From contig CAZEDB010000003.1 in assembly GCA_964510855.1 (NCBI GenBank), forward strand, positions 45,934-109,933: a DNA stretch of 64,000 nucleotides, written 5' to 3'. The notes under the pieces were generated by a model. The model worked only from the letters and a program-made list of their open reading frames with translations. It ran no database searches and was not told the origin of the DNA. Below, one piece after another: positions 7,669 to 16,339 of this stretch. Position 1 is the stretch's first letter. The number at the start of each line of letters is the position of its first letter. Origin of the DNA: UBA8828 sp964510855 (GTDB lineage: Bacteria > Verrucomicrobiota > Verrucomicrobiia > Opitutales > UBA953). A program made the translations under genes and the position numbers.

Positions 7669-8730
7669 ATGGATACCCCTAAGGTCGGCCACCGTATTGC
7701 CCTTGATTGCATGGGCGGTGATATGGGGCCATCGGAAGCGGTCGCTGCGGTAGCGATTGCGCTGAAGGATAATTTAATTGGGCCTAACGACCGTATCGTT
7801 CTGGTGGGCCACCAAGATATTCTCGAACTGTTAGCGCGAGAACATCGGTTCCGTCCCGGCGGTCGGGTCGATATTCGTCATGCTGGCAGCATTGTCACGC
7901 CTGACGACAACCCGATGTCGGCCATGAAAGGAAAGAAAGATGCTTCGATGTTAGTCGCCATTGAAATGCTTAAGGCAGGCGAAGTCGATGCCATGGTCTC
8001 TACCGGTAACACCAAGGTGCTCGTAGGCGCAGGTACGATTCGTCTCCGCACTTTGGAAGGCGCCGAGCGCCCTGCTCTTGCGGCCATCATGCCGCGACGC
8101 CAAGGCCACTTCGTCTTGCTCGACGTCGGTGCTAATCCTGAAGCTACCCCCGAGCACCTAGTACACAATGCCATCATGGGCCGTGTCTACGCTCAATCCG
8201 CTCTCGGCATTGCAGATCCCCGCGTGGGCTTACTCACCGTAGGCACCGAAGAAGGCAAAGGGGGCGAACGTATCAACCGCGCCCATAACGTTTTAAAAGC
8301 GATGGGAGACACCCTGCGTTATGTTGGACCCGTTGAAGGCTTCGATGTCTTTGGCGATGTCTGCGACGTGGTCGTGACCGATGGTTTTACCGGCAATATT
8401 ATCATTAAAACTTTAGAGGGCCTGGTTTATATGGTGCGCGATCTAGTCGGCCCGAAAGTACGCTACAACCCTGTCTACCTCGCGGGCGGGATTGCGATGT
8501 TCCCCCTCTTACGCGAGCTCAAGGGCCACCTCAAACCCGAGCGTTACGGCGGTGCCCCTCTTTTAGGTCTTAACGGGCTGGTCATGAAGGCCCATGGCTC
8601 AAGCAATCGCCACGGCATTGCCAGCGCCATTCGTTTAGGGCGTGAGGCACTTGAAGCCGGGGCTCGGCAACGCATGTTGACCGATTTAGCGGCGGCAAAT
8701 GCTTTAATGGCTAGCCTACCTCGGGAATAA
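7669..8730 (+). CDS. plsX: Phosphate acyltransferase PlsX
   Basis: Converts acyl-ACP to acyl-phosphate, the donor for PlsY in phospholipid synthesis; a peripheral membrane enzyme. The 353-residue product opens with IALDCMGGDMGPSEAV, the family signature, and has DDNPMSAMKGKKDASM, STGNTKVLVGAGTIRLRTLEG and VVTDGFTGNIIIKTLEG. It starts 27 bp after rpmF and is followed by fabH, so fatty-acid initiation and phospholipid precursor genes are linked here. Confidence 0.96.
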   Translation: MDTPKVGHRIALDCMGGDMGPSEAVAAVAIALKDNLIGPNDRIVLVGHQDILELLAREHRFRPGGRVDIRHAGSIVTPDDNPMSAMKGKKDASMLVAIEMLKAGEVDAMVSTGNTKVLVGAGTIRLRTLEGAERPALAAIMPRRQGHFVLLDVGANPEATPEHLVHNAIMGRVYAQSALGIADPRVGLLTVGTEEGKGGERINRAHNVLKAMGDTLRYVGPVEGFDVFGDVCDVVVTDGFTGNIIIKTLEGLVYMVRDLVGPKVRYNPVYLAGGIAMFPLLRELKGHLKPERYGGAPLLGLNGLVMKAHGSSNRHGIASAIRLGREALEAGARQRMLTDLAAANALMASLPRE

Positions 8731-8779
8731 GGCATTTCGGGTTTCCTTTCGGAGGTTAAATACCCTTTGCTCTTGGGCG

Positions 8780-9790
8780 ATGCCTGCCCCCAACTCTGTC
8801 ATCCTGCGAAGCGTTGGCATTCATGTGCCTGAGCGCCGGGTGACTAATGAGGAACTCTCGCGCACCATGGAGACCACCGATGAATGGATTCGGAGTCGGT
8901 CAGGCATCGGTGAGCGAAGGATTGCAGCCGTGGATGAAAACCCATCCGACATGGGAGCCAAGGCGGCCCTGCAAGCCCTCGAGCGCGCCGGACTAAAAGC
9001 CGAGGACATCGATCTCCTAATCGTGGCGACCATGACGCCCGATCTCCCCTTCCCTTCTACCGCTTGCCTGCTTCAAGCTAAATTAGGTTTAAGAAAAGAC
9101 ATTCCTTGTTTTGATATCGCGGCCGCTTGTTCGGGTTTTGTCTACGGCCTCCAAGTAACCAGCGACATGCTGCGCTCCGGACGTTACCGCCGAGCCTTGA
9201 TTGTAGGTGCAGAAAAACTTTCCAGCGTGGTGGATTGGACCGACCGTTCCACCTGCGTGCTCTTCGGTGATGCGGCTGGTGCTGCGGTACTGGAAGCTTC
9301 CGATACCCCCGGCTATGGCATCTTGGCCAGCGAACTGGGCGCTGATGGTGCTAATGCCGAACTCCTCTACGCGGCTGCAGGTGGCTCAGCTAAACCCGCT
9401 ACCTCAGAGACCGTGAGTGGCCGCGAACACTGCCTAAAAATGAATGGCAAAGAAATCTTTAAGCTCGCGGTACGCGTGATGGCGGGAGCCTGTGAACGCG
9501 TCCTCAAAGCTGCCGGCGTAACCTCAGCCGAGGTATCCGTGATTATTCCTCACCAAGCCAACATACGCATTATTGAAGGCGTGGCTGATCAACTAGGCTT
9601 GGGTATGGATCGCTTTCCGCTTAACCTTGACCGTTATGGCAATACCTCTGCGGCCTCGATTCCGCTCGCCCTCGAGCAGGCTTGGCGCGAAGGCCGTATC
9701 CGCCACAACGATCTTATCCTCATGGTAGCCTTCGGCGCCGGACTCACCTGGGGCGCTCTCCTTCTTCGCTGGTATGAACCTAAACCTTAA
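8780..9790 (+). CDS. fabH: 3-oxoacyl-ACP synthase III FabH
   Basis: Condenses acetyl-CoA with malonyl-ACP to start type II fatty-acid synthesis. The 336-residue thiolase-fold protein has the full catalytic triad: Cys117 in DIAAACSGF, His258 in IIPHQANIRI and Asn288 in YGNTSAAS. The N-terminal TTDEWIRSRSGI is typical. It overlaps the start of the next gene by 17 bp. The gap after plsX is 49 bp and holds a GGAGG too far upstream to be the ribosome site. Confidence 0.97.
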   Translation: MPAPNSVILRSVGIHVPERRVTNEELSRTMETTDEWIRSRSGIGERRIAAVDENPSDMGAKAALQALERAGLKAEDIDLLIVATMTPDLPFPSTACLLQAKLGLRKDIPCFDIAAACSGFVYGLQVTSDMLRSGRYRRALIVGAEKLSSVVDWTDRSTCVLFGDAAGAAVLEASDTPGYGILASELGADGANAELLYAAAGGSAKPATSETVSGREHCLKMNGKEIFKLAVRVMAGACERVLKAAGVTSAEVSVIIPHQANIRIIEGVADQLGLGMDRFPLNLDRYGNTSAASIPLALEQAWREGRIRHNDLILMVAFGAGLTWGALLLRWYEPKP

Positions 9791-10892
9791 TCTTTTTTTA
9801 GCAGGCTTCCTGCTACTCTCGGTCGCTCCTTCGAGAGCTGAGCTCGTACGCCAAACCGATGGCATGCGAGCCTGGGTACTCGTAGAAGGTCGACCCACGG
9901 ACGCGCCTCTTGATCTTGAAGATCGCGCCGAGGCCTTAGCGGAACTTAATCTCGGACAAGCCCGCATCGACGCTGGCTCTTGGTGGCGAGCCCTAAGCGC
10001 CCTCGATGACGCGATTGATCTGGCCGACGATACGGAGATCGGCGCCCGGGCACGTTTTCTTCGAGCCCAAGCCCACGCTGAGCGCAGTCAATTTGAACCT
10101 GCGCTTGATGATTTACGTTGGATTATAAGCCGTCGCGTTGATTTTCCCGAGCGCGAGGCGGCGCTCGACCTCATGCTAGCTTTAGCGCGTCGACTCGCCG
10201 AAGGTGAGCGCCGTTGGCTCAGCGGCTGGTTCCCTTGGTTCACCGATCGCACCTTGGGCATGCGCGTGCTACTCGAGATTGAAGCCGCTGCGCCTCGCGG
10301 CAAACGCGCCGCTGCGTGTTTAGCGGAACATGCCCGACTCGCCATCGAACTCGATGAACCCGAAGCCGCTTTAGAAAGTTTAGAGCGCCTTGTAGGGGAA
10401 CACCCATCGGCTACGGAGTTACCTCAATCGCTCGCTCGACTCGCTGACTTGCAAGCCAAGGCTTCTCAAGGTGAGCACTGGGATCAATCTTCCGCTTCCG
10501 AAGCACTCTTTGCCCTCGAAGCCTTAATTGCTCAGCACCCTGCAAGCCCCGAGGCGGCAGCTGCCCCTGAGCGTATCCGCGTCTTACGCGAGCAAGTGGC
10601 TGCATCACGTTTGCGACTCGCAGAATTTTATTGGATTCGTCGCAACAACCCCACGGGTGCCCGATTGATGGCAAGTGCGGCCGTAACCGTGGGTCCCGAT
10701 ACACAAATAGCCGTAGAAGCACTGGCCATGATTGCCCGCATCGATGCCGGCGAGGAAGCCCCGCACACGATCGCAGATTCGGTGCTGGGTCGCTACCCAC
10801 GCCGAGTCGGTGCCAACAAACTACCTGAGGTAGCAGCCGCCGATCCTGGCTTCCGTACCGACACCCCCCGCACGGCGGATGGCGAACGATGA
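9774..10892 (+). CDS. Exported TPR-like protein
   Basis: A 372-residue protein with an N-terminal signal sequence (hydrophobic residues 5-20, ending SRA before ELVRQ). The rest is Ala/Leu/Glu-rich helical hairpins consistent with TPR/Sel1-like repeats (AEALAELNLGQARIDAG, ARARFLRAQAHAERSQFEPALDDL), giving a superhelical periplasmic scaffold somewhat like BamD/YbgF. It starts inside the end of fabH and overlaps the LptE-like gene by 4 bp, suggesting a role in envelope assembly. Exact function is unknown. Confidence 0.7.
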   Translation: MNLNLNLFLAGFLLLSVAPSRAELVRQTDGMRAWVLVEGRPTDAPLDLEDRAEALAELNLGQARIDAGSWWRALSALDDAIDLADDTEIGARARFLRAQAHAERSQFEPALDDLRWIISRRVDFPEREAALDLMLALARRLAEGERRWLSGWFPWFTDRTLGMRVLLEIEAAAPRGKRAAACLAEHARLAIELDEPEAALESLERLVGEHPSATELPQSLARLADLQAKASQGEHWDQSSASEALFALEALIAQHPASPEAAAAPERIRVLREQVAASRLRLAEFYWIRRNNPTGARLMASAAVTVGPDTQIAVEALAMIARIDAGEEAPHTIADSVLGRYPRRVGANKLPEVAAADPGFRTDTPRTADGER

Positions 10893-11374
10893 ACTTGCGT
10901 ATCTTACTTCTCCTAGGGCTTAGTTTAACGGGCTGCGCCTCGTATCAACTAGGAGGTCCTACGCCTACTTTTCGCGATATTGAGCTCCGTCCCACCCGCT
11001 CAACGGTGGCCCGTCCCGGTGTTCTACCCGCGCTTGACCAAGCCCTGCGCGCCTCTTTTGGCGCCGATGCCCGCCTACGCTTACGCCCAGGTGGTGCGCC
11101 CCTTGAACTCACGGTGGTTGATTATGAACGCACCGCGGCGACGCGGGCGGCAGACGATGCTTACGTGGTCACCTATTATCGCGTCACGCTCCGTGCGACG
11201 GCTTCCCTACGCTCAGCCGATGGCCGCCGTACCGCTTTTATCAATCGCCCCTTTGAAGCCCATGCCGTGCTCGAAGCCTCGAATGACTTCGCGGGCGAAG
11301 AAAACCGTATCCTCCCGCGCTTGAGTGCGGAGCTTGCCGCCCAAGTACGCGAGGCAAGCGTAGGAGCTTGGTAA
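10889..11374 (+). CDS. LptE-like LPS-assembly lipoprotein
   Basis: A 161-residue lipoprotein. Residues 1-15 form a signal ending LTGC (lipobox, Cys16), then ASYQLGGP, the usual LptE/RlpB opening (C-x-Y-x-L). The remaining part alternates beta strands and one helix, compatible with the LptE fold that plugs the LptD barrel at the outer membrane. It overlaps the preceding TPR gene by 4 bp. The LptE assignment rests on N-terminus, length and LPS context; another DUF4136-type lipoprotein is possible. Confidence 0.65.
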   Translation: MNLRILLLLGLSLTGCASYQLGGPTPTFRDIELRPTRSTVARPGVLPALDQALRASFGADARLRLRPGGAPLELTVVDYERTAATRAADDAYVVTYYRVTLRATASLRSADGRRTAFINRPFEAHAVLEASNDFAGEENRILPRLSAELAAQVREASVGAW

Positions 11375-11377
11375 AGC

Positions 11378-12031
11378 ATGCACCCCGTCATCCTCGCACC
11401 TTCACTACTGGCTGCTGATCACGGGGCTTTCGCCGAGGGCTTAGTAACGGTCGAGCGAGCGGGTCTAAGTTGGATTCACCTCGATATCATGGATGGGCAC
11501 TTTGTGCCGAATATAAGTTTCGGTCCGCAAGTTCTCGCCGCCCTTCGGCCACGCTCGCGCCTCTTTTTCGATACCCACTTGATGCTCTTGCATCCTGATC
11601 GCTACCTCGAAGCTTTTGCTAAAGCCGGAGCTGACCGCATCACCGTGCATACTGAGGCCGATCACGACGTGGCCCGCACGCTCAACCGTATTCGCGAACT
11701 CGGAATAGCCGCTGGCATTGCCCTTAATCCGGACAGTGACGCCTCGGCCGTCCTACCCCACCTCGAGGCGGTCGATCTCGTGCTCTGCATGACGGTCTTC
11801 CCAGGTTTTGGAGGGCAGGCCTTTATTCCCGGAGCACTCGAGACCGTCCGCGCCATCGCCGAGGAACGTTCCCGTCGCGGCCTTAATTTCCGCATTCAGG
11901 TGGATGGCGGCATCACCCCCGAAACTGCGGCGGACTGCCGTCAAGCTGGGGCCGACACCTTAGTTGCGGGGACGTCCTTCTTTAAAGCCGCAGATCCCTC
12001 GGCGGCTGCACGCGTCTTAGTTGGAAGTTAA
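11378..12031 (+). CDS. rpe: Ribulose-phosphate 3-epimerase
   Basis: Interconverts ribulose 5-phosphate and xylulose 5-phosphate in the pentose phosphate pathway. The 217-residue TIM barrel shows APSLLAADHG, the metal/catalytic stretch HLDIMDGHFVPNISFG (Asp36), CMTVFPGFGGQ and QVDGGITPETA, and the phosphate-binding end ADTLVAGTSFFKA. Full length. It begins 3 bp after the LptE-like gene and ends 8 bp before convergent rlmN. Confidence 0.97.
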   Translation: MHPVILAPSLLAADHGAFAEGLVTVERAGLSWIHLDIMDGHFVPNISFGPQVLAALRPRSRLFFDTHLMLLHPDRYLEAFAKAGADRITVHTEADHDVARTLNRIRELGIAAGIALNPDSDASAVLPHLEAVDLVLCMTVFPGFGGQAFIPGALETVRAIAEERSRRGLNFRIQVDGGITPETAADCRQAGADTLVAGTSFFKAADPSAAARVLVGS

Positions 12032-12039
12032 ACGCTAGG

Positions 12040-13152
12040 CTAGTTTCCCGACTCGGCCTTTTCGGTCTGAAGCCGGAGCTGACCACAGGCAGCATCGATG
12101 TCGTGGCCTTTTTCTCGGCGCAAGGTAACCGAGACACCGCGCTCACGCACAACCTCAGCAAAACGATTTTGGCGCGTTAGACTAGGCCGCTTCCAAACTA
12201 AACCTGTAACCGTATTGTAAGGGATAAGATTAACATGAGCATGTAAGTCCTGGGCAATTTCACCCAAGCGCTTGGCTTGATCGAGCCCGTCATTAATCTC
12301 ATCAATCAAAATATACTCTAAGGTAAGCATGCGCCCGTGCTTACGGGCAAAGGCCTTACAAGCGGGGAGCAACTCTTCTAAGGGATACTTGCGGTTAATC
12401 GGCATAATTTTTTCCCGCACCTCATTGGTAGCACCATGCAAACTAATCGCGAGTCGGACACCTAAAGGCTCATCAGCCAGTTGCAGGATTTTAGGTACCA
12501 CCCCCGAGGTTGAAACCGTGATGCGGCGGGCGCCAAAACCCAGACCCCAAGGGGCATTGACGGTGCGTAGCGCCGCCAGCAAGTTATCGTAATTCGCCAT
12601 CGGCTCGCCCATGCCCATAATGACAATGTTATCGAATGAGGCTAGGCCTTGCGCGGCGCGTTCAGGCGAGACCGCATCTTCCACCCGACAAACTTGCAGA
12701 AGCTGACTAACCATTTCGCCCACCGATAAATTACGTTTAAAACCATCGAGACCCGAAGCGCAAAACTTACACCCATAGGCACAACCAACTTGAGTCGAAA
12801 TACAAATGGTGCGCCGCGAGGCATCTTGACCGACCCCTTCCATGGGCGCGCGAATAATCACGGTCTCAATTAACGAACCATCACGAAGCCGCTGCAGAAG
12901 TTTTTGGGTAACATCAGTGGCGACCCGCTTACCCACCACATCGGTGGCACCGAAATCAAACGTGGTCGCTAACCAAGCCCGCAGATCCGCCGGGAGATTG
13001 GTCATCACTTCCGGACTCTCGGCCCGGCGCTTGTAGACCCATTCCAAAATCTGGGCCACGCGGTAGCGGGGATGGCCAGTCTCAGCCAGGCGGGCAGCGA
13101 GGGTGTCGGGGGTCTCCCCGTGAATCGGGGGTTTTTCGGGGGTCCAAACCAT
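12040..13152 (-). CDS. rlmN: 23S rRNA/tRNA adenine-C2 methyltransferase RlmN
   Basis: Radical-SAM enzyme that methylates C2 of A2503 in 23S rRNA and A37 of some tRNAs. From the ATG at 13152 the protein has 370 residues; a longer reading to 13275 would run into the divergent greA and has no family similarity. The [4Fe-4S] motif is C124-x3-C128-x2-C131 (GCAYGCKFCASG). The methyl-carrying Cys is expected at C356 (DIDAACGQL). GMGEPMANYDN and STSGVVPKI are also typical. It is divergent from greA and convergent with rpe. Confidence 0.95.
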   Translation of the reverse strand: MVWTPEKPPIHGETPDTLAARLAETGHPRYRVAQILEWVYKRRAESPEVMTNLPADLRAWLATTFDFGATDVVGKRVATDVTQKLLQRLRDGSLIETVIIRAPMEGVGQDASRRTICISTQVGCAYGCKFCASGLDGFKRNLSVGEMVSQLLQVCRVEDAVSPERAAQGLASFDNIVIMGMGEPMANYDNLLAALRTVNAPWGLGFGARRITVSTSGVVPKILQLADEPLGVRLAISLHGATNEVREKIMPINRKYPLEELLPACKAFARKHGRMLTLEYILIDEINDGLDQAKRLGEIAQDLHAHVNLIPYNTVTGLVWKRPSLTRQNRFAEVVRERGVSVTLRREKGHDIDAACGQLRLQTEKAESGN

Positions 13153-13231
13153 AGTAGGGGGTAGGGGGAGGCGGGGTGCCGCCTTCGTTCTTGCAAGGCG
13201 GGTTGTTTTGCCTCCAAAACCTTCCTTTGCA

Positions 13232-15250
13232 ATGAGCAACAAGGCCCCCTCCCAGCAGCAACCCCAGGGTCCCACCCTTGACTACGCCCTACAGCGTCTC
13301 GCGGAGGGTAAACCCACCCACTGCCTTCACCAAAATTGGGGACTGGGCATCCTGCGCACCCATGACGCCGAAAAGGGTGTCCTCACCATTGATTTCCCTG
13401 AAGTCAACAAGCGCGGTCATGCTATGGATGTGGCCTTCTGCCGCGGCAAACTCGAGATTTTAGACTCTGGCTGCTTGCTCGCTCAGGCCTACTCCCCTGA
13501 TACCCAGTCCAAAATCGCCAGCCTCGTGGCTGACGATCCCGTGGGTTTAGTAAAAACGTTACTAGCCGAAACCCCCCACGGCGAGCTTTCCGCGATTCGT
13601 CTCGAGCTTGCTCTCGAGCGGGTAGTTGCAGCCTCACTCACACCTGGCAAAGACCGTGCCGCAAGTTTCAAGAATTGGTGGACACGCGCCAAAGCCAGCC
13701 TGCGCAAAGACCGCGGCTTACTTTTACCTGAGCGTAAAGGCGGCAGTTATACCCTGCTCGAAACCCCCAGCGACCCCGCCCAAGACATCTTGGCCCAATT
13801 GACCGCTTCACGCGATGACTCCCGCCGCCTACAACTCCTCGCTGAGTTAGCTACCCTTTCAGCTCCAGATGCCCGGACGATTGCGACCCCTGAAAATCTC
13901 GAAGGTATTTCCAACCTCATCAGCGAAGGCTTAACCCAAGTCCCCCCTTCGGGCCGTCCTGCCCGTCGCGGCGAACGCTTGGCCGACCTGCTCGTCGCGG
14001 TCTGGAACCGGAATCTGATTTTTGCGCCCGTCAATGAAAACGTGGCTACGGTAGCCCCTACCGCCTCCGACGTGGCTGCCTTGGTCGTCGATGAAGCTGA
14101 ACTCCTGCACCTCGCACTCAATATTCCGCATTCATCCGACAACATCCGCGCCTTGCTCGATCTTGTCCGTGCCCACCACGGTGCTAACTGGCAGGAAAAA
14201 GTTTACGGTCTGCTTTCGCACAAGGGCTTAGGTCAAACCAAGGGAGGATCAGCCAAGTTGGTCACCGAAACCATTAATTACCTTTCTGAAGCAGGTCTGG
14301 AAAAAGAATTAGCGAGCCGTCTGGCTGATTGGGTTGAGCGCCGCCAAGCCGCAGGTCCGGTTCTGATTTGGATTATTAAAAACCGCGGCTCCAAGAAGCA
14401 TGCGGATGTCCTCTCCGGACTTTCAGGTTCAGGCCTCTTGCGCGCCATTTTGGCGTCGATTGGCGACGATGCCCTCGCCTCGAATTCAACCGCCCGCAAC
14501 CCGCTGGCTAACGAACTTCAGCGCGATCGCAGTTTGCTGTCCGACTTACTCCGCCCCGACAACGGTGCTCCTGCGGATACCGAAACCATCTTCGACCTCG
14601 CACGCAGCCTCGTTCGCACCATGGGACTCGACCCCATGACCAAGAAATCGCTGCTCGCTCGCCTAATCGCCATCGAGCCTGCGGTGGACTCAGTGGCAAA
14701 ATCCTTAGGCGAAGCCCAGTCTGAATCTGGCAACGTTCAAGGTACGGAGCGCGTCGAAAAAGTCCTCTACGTTTCAGCTGCTTCCAAGGCCTTACGCCTC
14801 AAAGAGCTAGAAGAAATTGTCAAAACCAAGCTGCCTGAAATTAATGAGTCGATTCAAGTCGCCAAAGAGCACGGTGACCTTCGCGAAAATTCTGAGTACA
14901 AAATGGCCCGTCAAGAGAAAGACCGTTTGCAATCGCGGGCGTCTGAACTCGAGCGCGGTCTACGCAAGGCTGAGGTCACCGACTTCACCCAAGTAGGCAC
15001 CGACGTGATTGGCATTGGCTCACTCTTCGATTTAACCCGCGCCTCGACCGGTGAGACCAGCACCCGTGCTATCTTGGGCGCCTGGGACTCTGATACTGAA
15101 GGCAAGGTCATCATCATGCCCTACCTCTCACCCCTAGCTAAGGGCCTACTGGGTCGTAAGGCTGGGGAAACCGTCAAGGTGAGCGTGGGCCAAAGTGCAG
15201 AGAGTTGGACGATTTCCAACCTCCGTCGCTGGGTCGATAGCGCCCGCTAA
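13232..15250 (+). CDS. greA: Transcription elongation factor GreA with long N-terminal extension
   Basis: A 672-residue protein whose last 160 residues are GreA: the coiled-coil signature GDLRENSEYK starts near residue 548, and the FKBP-like C-terminal domain ends the protein. GreA inserts its coiled coil into the RNA polymerase secondary channel and stimulates cleavage of backtracked RNA. Usual GreA is about 158 residues. The first 510 residues are a helical, acidic-basic extension starting LDYALQRLAEGKPTHCLHQNWGLG, with no domain I can name. Chlamydial GreA is similarly long, so this is a PVC-lineage form. The start at ATG 13232 is preferred over TTG 13208. A strong terminator follows. Confidence 0.88.
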   Translation: MSNKAPSQQQPQGPTLDYALQRLAEGKPTHCLHQNWGLGILRTHDAEKGVLTIDFPEVNKRGHAMDVAFCRGKLEILDSGCLLAQAYSPDTQSKIASLVADDPVGLVKTLLAETPHGELSAIRLELALERVVAASLTPGKDRAASFKNWWTRAKASLRKDRGLLLPERKGGSYTLLETPSDPAQDILAQLTASRDDSRRLQLLAELATLSAPDARTIATPENLEGISNLISEGLTQVPPSGRPARRGERLADLLVAVWNRNLIFAPVNENVATVAPTASDVAALVVDEAELLHLALNIPHSSDNIRALLDLVRAHHGANWQEKVYGLLSHKGLGQTKGGSAKLVTETINYLSEAGLEKELASRLADWVERRQAAGPVLIWIIKNRGSKKHADVLSGLSGSGLLRAILASIGDDALASNSTARNPLANELQRDRSLLSDLLRPDNGAPADTETIFDLARSLVRTMGLDPMTKKSLLARLIAIEPAVDSVAKSLGEAQSESGNVQGTERVEKVLYVSAASKALRLKELEEIVKTKLPEINESIQVAKEHGDLRENSEYKMARQEKDRLQSRASELERGLRKAEVTDFTQVGTDVIGIGSLFDLTRASTGETSTRAILGAWDSDTEGKVIIMPYLSPLAKGLLGRKAGETVKVSVGQSAESWTISNLRRWVDSAR

Positions 15251-15272
15251 GCCCCATACCTTACCCTCCTCA

Positions 15273-15303
15273 GAAGCCCCTCCTCGGAGGGGCTTCCTCT
15301 TTT
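15273..15303 (+). terminator. Rho-independent terminator after greA
   Basis: Perfect 11-bp stem GAAGCCCCTCC / GGAGGGGCTTC with a minimal TC loop, followed by the pyrimidine run CTCTTTT. Confidence 0.9.
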
Positions 15304-15336
15304 GACACCGGCCCAACCCCTGCCCTAACTTAACTC

Positions 15337-16275
15337 ATGGCTGCGCCCTCCGAGCTTCTCAAGCTTCTCGCTGACCCCACGCGTGCGCGCATCGTCTTAC
15401 TCCTAGCCGAGGGCGAAGTCTCGGTAGGTGAATTGCAAAGTATCTTAGGCATGAAGCAGGCGCGGATCTCAACCCACCTCGCTCTATTACGCCGTGCCGG
15501 CGTAGCCGCTGACCGACGTGATGGAGCACGCGCCCACTACACTTTAGCACCGGGACTTTCCAGCGCCACGCGCGAACTTTTAGTTGCGGTACAACATGGC
15601 CTCGCCAGCGACAGTCGTACGCAGGCTGATCTCCGAGCTTACCATCGACTAGTGGCGGCCCGTCGTCGTGAAACCGAAGTCTACTTTAATCGCGTGGCAG
15701 GCCAGCTCGGACGGCACTATTGCCCGGGTCGTTCGTGGGAAGCCATGGGGCAAATGCTGTGCTTACTTGTCCCTCGCCTACGCATCGCCGACTTGGGAGC
15801 GGGCGAAGGCGTCTTATCGCGGCTCTTGGCGCGTCGGGCTGAATTTGTCCACTGCATCGATAATTCCGCCCGGATGGTTAAGGTCGGCCGCGAATTGGCG
15901 CGCAAACAAGGCATTCGTAACCTCGACTACCTTCTTGGAGACATTGAAAAAGTCCCCCTCAAGACGAGTAGCGTCGACTTAGCACTCCTGAGCCAAGCCC
16001 TCCACCACGCCGAACACCCCCGCAAGGCCCTGGCCGAGGCTTATCGTATCCTTAAACCTGGCGGCCAAATCATGGTGCTCGACCTTAAGGCCCATCGCTT
16101 TGAAAAGGCGCGCGAACTCTATGCCGACCGCTGGCTAGGCTTTGAGGCCAATGATCTTGCGGACTGGCTCGACGGGGCTGGTTTTAAAGGGGTAGAGGTG
16201 CGTGCCGTAGCCAAAGAAGCCCGTGAGCCGGGGTTTGAAACCTTGCTGGCCGTAGGGGAAAAACCTCGCCGCTAA
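15337..16275 (+). CDS. ArsR-family regulator fused to SAM-dependent methyltransferase
   Basis: A 312-residue two-domain protein. Residues 1-90 are an ArsR winged helix (LLKLLADPTRARIVLLL, then VGELQSILGMKQARISTHLALLRRAG as the recognition helix region). Residues about 145-250 are a class I methyltransferase with motif I ADLGAGEG at 151-158, and LSQALHHAEHPRKALAEAYRILKPGGQ. This fusion is known in many bacteria and is sometimes linked to methionine or SAM-cycle genes, but no such gene lies beside it here. No CxxC metal-sensing motif is seen in the HTH part, so SAM or a small metabolite is the likelier signal. It stands alone between two terminator/gap regions. Confidence 0.9.
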   Translation: MAAPSELLKLLADPTRARIVLLLAEGEVSVGELQSILGMKQARISTHLALLRRAGVAADRRDGARAHYTLAPGLSSATRELLVAVQHGLASDSRTQADLRAYHRLVAARRRETEVYFNRVAGQLGRHYCPGRSWEAMGQMLCLLVPRLRIADLGAGEGVLSRLLARRAEFVHCIDNSARMVKVGRELARKQGIRNLDYLLGDIEKVPLKTSSVDLALLSQALHHAEHPRKALAEAYRILKPGGQIMVLDLKAHRFEKARELYADRWLGFEANDLADWLDGAGFKGVEVRAVAKEAREPGFETLLAVGEKPRR

Positions 16276-16339
16276 ATTTACCGTTGGGGCTTGGCAACCC
16301 CCGCCGCCGAGGGTAGGTCTTAAGGTCCATTCTCCCCCG

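Noticed and set aside
12040..13275. Longer RlmN start at 13275
   Set aside because: The extra 41 residues overlap greA and do not resemble RlmN.
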